DNA of 21,579 nt. It comes from a virus. The position numbers and the translations under genes were made by a program. Positions 21,227 to 21,579 of the stretch are shown one piece after another. Each line of letters starts with the position of its first letter. Position 1 is the first letter of the stretch. Under the pieces are notes generated by a model. It was not told where the DNA came from. It saw only the letters and a program-made list of their open reading frames with translations, and searched no databases. Location: IMG/VR virus record IMGVR_UViG_3300033992_000170, positions 1 through 21,579 of that record. One strand, given 5' to 3'.

Positions 21227-21579
21227 AATAATATATTTTTGTAGTCCATAAACTTTGCGTGCCTATCTTGTAATCCACGCATTGCAGGATTGATTTTTTG
21301 TGTTACGGCTTTCGTATCGTTGAAGTTATTTATATGTGGCTTAACACGTGTCTGCCAATACCATATAGCAATCTTTGCCGCAATATCAGGACGTTCTGCT
21401 AACTCAGGTTGTTGCAGTAAAGGTATATTCAATGCAGTCTGTGCCATACGATAGTTATCACGACCGGTCAACTGAATGAAACCCCTGCCGTGATACTTTT
21501 CTCCATCACCTACATTTTTATTACCTAATATCTTAGCTGTTTTTGGACTATGTTTAGGGTCATAATTCTTAGCAAAGTA
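21223..21579 (-). CDS. GH19 chitinase-type endolysin, C-terminal part
   Basis: The open frame continues through the right edge; 118 residues are visible and the true start is outside. The key segment YHGRGFIQLTGRDNYRMA matches the glycoside hydrolase 19 / phage endolysin motif, followed by PELAERPDIAAKIAIWYWQTRV, the next conserved helix. Such enzymes cut the glycan strands of peptidoglycan for release of progeny. An apparent start at 21471 is only an internal Leu codon (TTG), since the coding frame and homology continue upstream. The catalytic Glu residues of GH19 lie in the missing part. Confidence 0.85.
   Translation of the reverse strand, partial: YFAKNYDPKHSPKTAKILGNKNVGDGEKYHGRGFIQLTGRDNYRMAQTALNIPLLQQPELAERPDIAAKIAIWYWQTRVKPHINNFNDTKAVTQKINPAMRGLQDRHAKFMDYKNILL
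21327..21334 (-). promoter_or_regulatory. possible internal late promoter box TATAAATA
   Basis: An exact TATAAATA on the minus strand within the endolysin gene, about 100 bases upstream of the nuclease ATG. Placement inside a gene is common for T4-like late promoters, but an AT-rich sequence gives chance matches. It would drive the nuclease gene. Confidence 0.3.

Noticed and set aside
21223-21471. Complete 82-residue protein starting at 21471
   Set aside because: The apparent start is a Leu codon inside the GH19 motif; the frame and homology continue to the right edge.
1-21579. tRNA genes, CRISPR arrays, insertion sequences or attachment sites
   Set aside because: Gaps between genes are all under about 80 bases and no cloverleaf, repeat array or transposase was seen.

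Overview
The window looks like a stretch of an AT-rich, T4-like (myovirus) phage genome, probably from an aquatic bacterium. The evidence is a gp43-type family B DNA polymerase next to a gp45-type sliding clamp. Almost the whole window is coding, every gene lies on the minus strand, and neighbouring genes overlap by ATGA or TAATG. Consensus sigma-70 promoters and T4-late-like NATAAATA boxes both occur. The host cannot be named from the sequence. No tRNA, CRISPR array, insertion sequence, integrase or convincing rho-independent terminator was seen, and no stretch longer than about 80 bases lacks a gene.

Layout in the direction of transcription (high to low coordinates). (1) 21579-19583: partial GH19-type endolysin, secreted staphylococcal-type nuclease, HELVH metallopeptidase and a minimal TilS-like tRNA-Ile lysidine synthetase. 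(2) 19534-13302: DsbA-like DNA-binding protein, DNA polymerase, sliding clamp, a DpdA-type DNA transglycosylase, a coiled-coil protein, a QueD-like T-fold protein and a small conserved protein. (3) 13305-11346: nucleotidyltransferase-cupin fusion and a glycosyltransferase. (4) 11333-9774: BAX-inhibitor-1 membrane protein, an extremely acidic protein, an Hc1-type histone-like protein and a small protein with a basic tail. (5) 9707-6688: GTP cyclohydrolase I, a small protein, a nucleotidyltransferase, a short SDR and a radical SAM/SPASM-like protein. (6) 6611-1627: starting at a strong promoter, QueD, a PsiE-family membrane protein, small proteins, QueE, a glycosyltransferase and a GalE-like epimerase. 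(7) 1576-1: starting at a perfect-consensus promoter, a small protein, a possible PD-(D/E)XK nuclease and the N-terminal part of a Dam-type adenine methyltransferase.

The most coherent system is a 7-deazaguanine DNA modification pathway. FolE, two QueD-family proteins and QueE would make 7-carboxy-7-deazaguanine from GTP, and the DpdA-type enzyme would insert a deazaguanine into DNA. The DpdA gene directly follows the sliding-clamp gene, which suggests modification is expressed with replication. No QueC gene is visible, so the final base (CDG, preQ0 or a derivative) is open. A sugar/nucleotidyltransferase/radical SAM cassette of unknown target is interleaved with this pathway. Accessory genes include psiE, a BI-1 gene, tilS and an Hc1-like gene.
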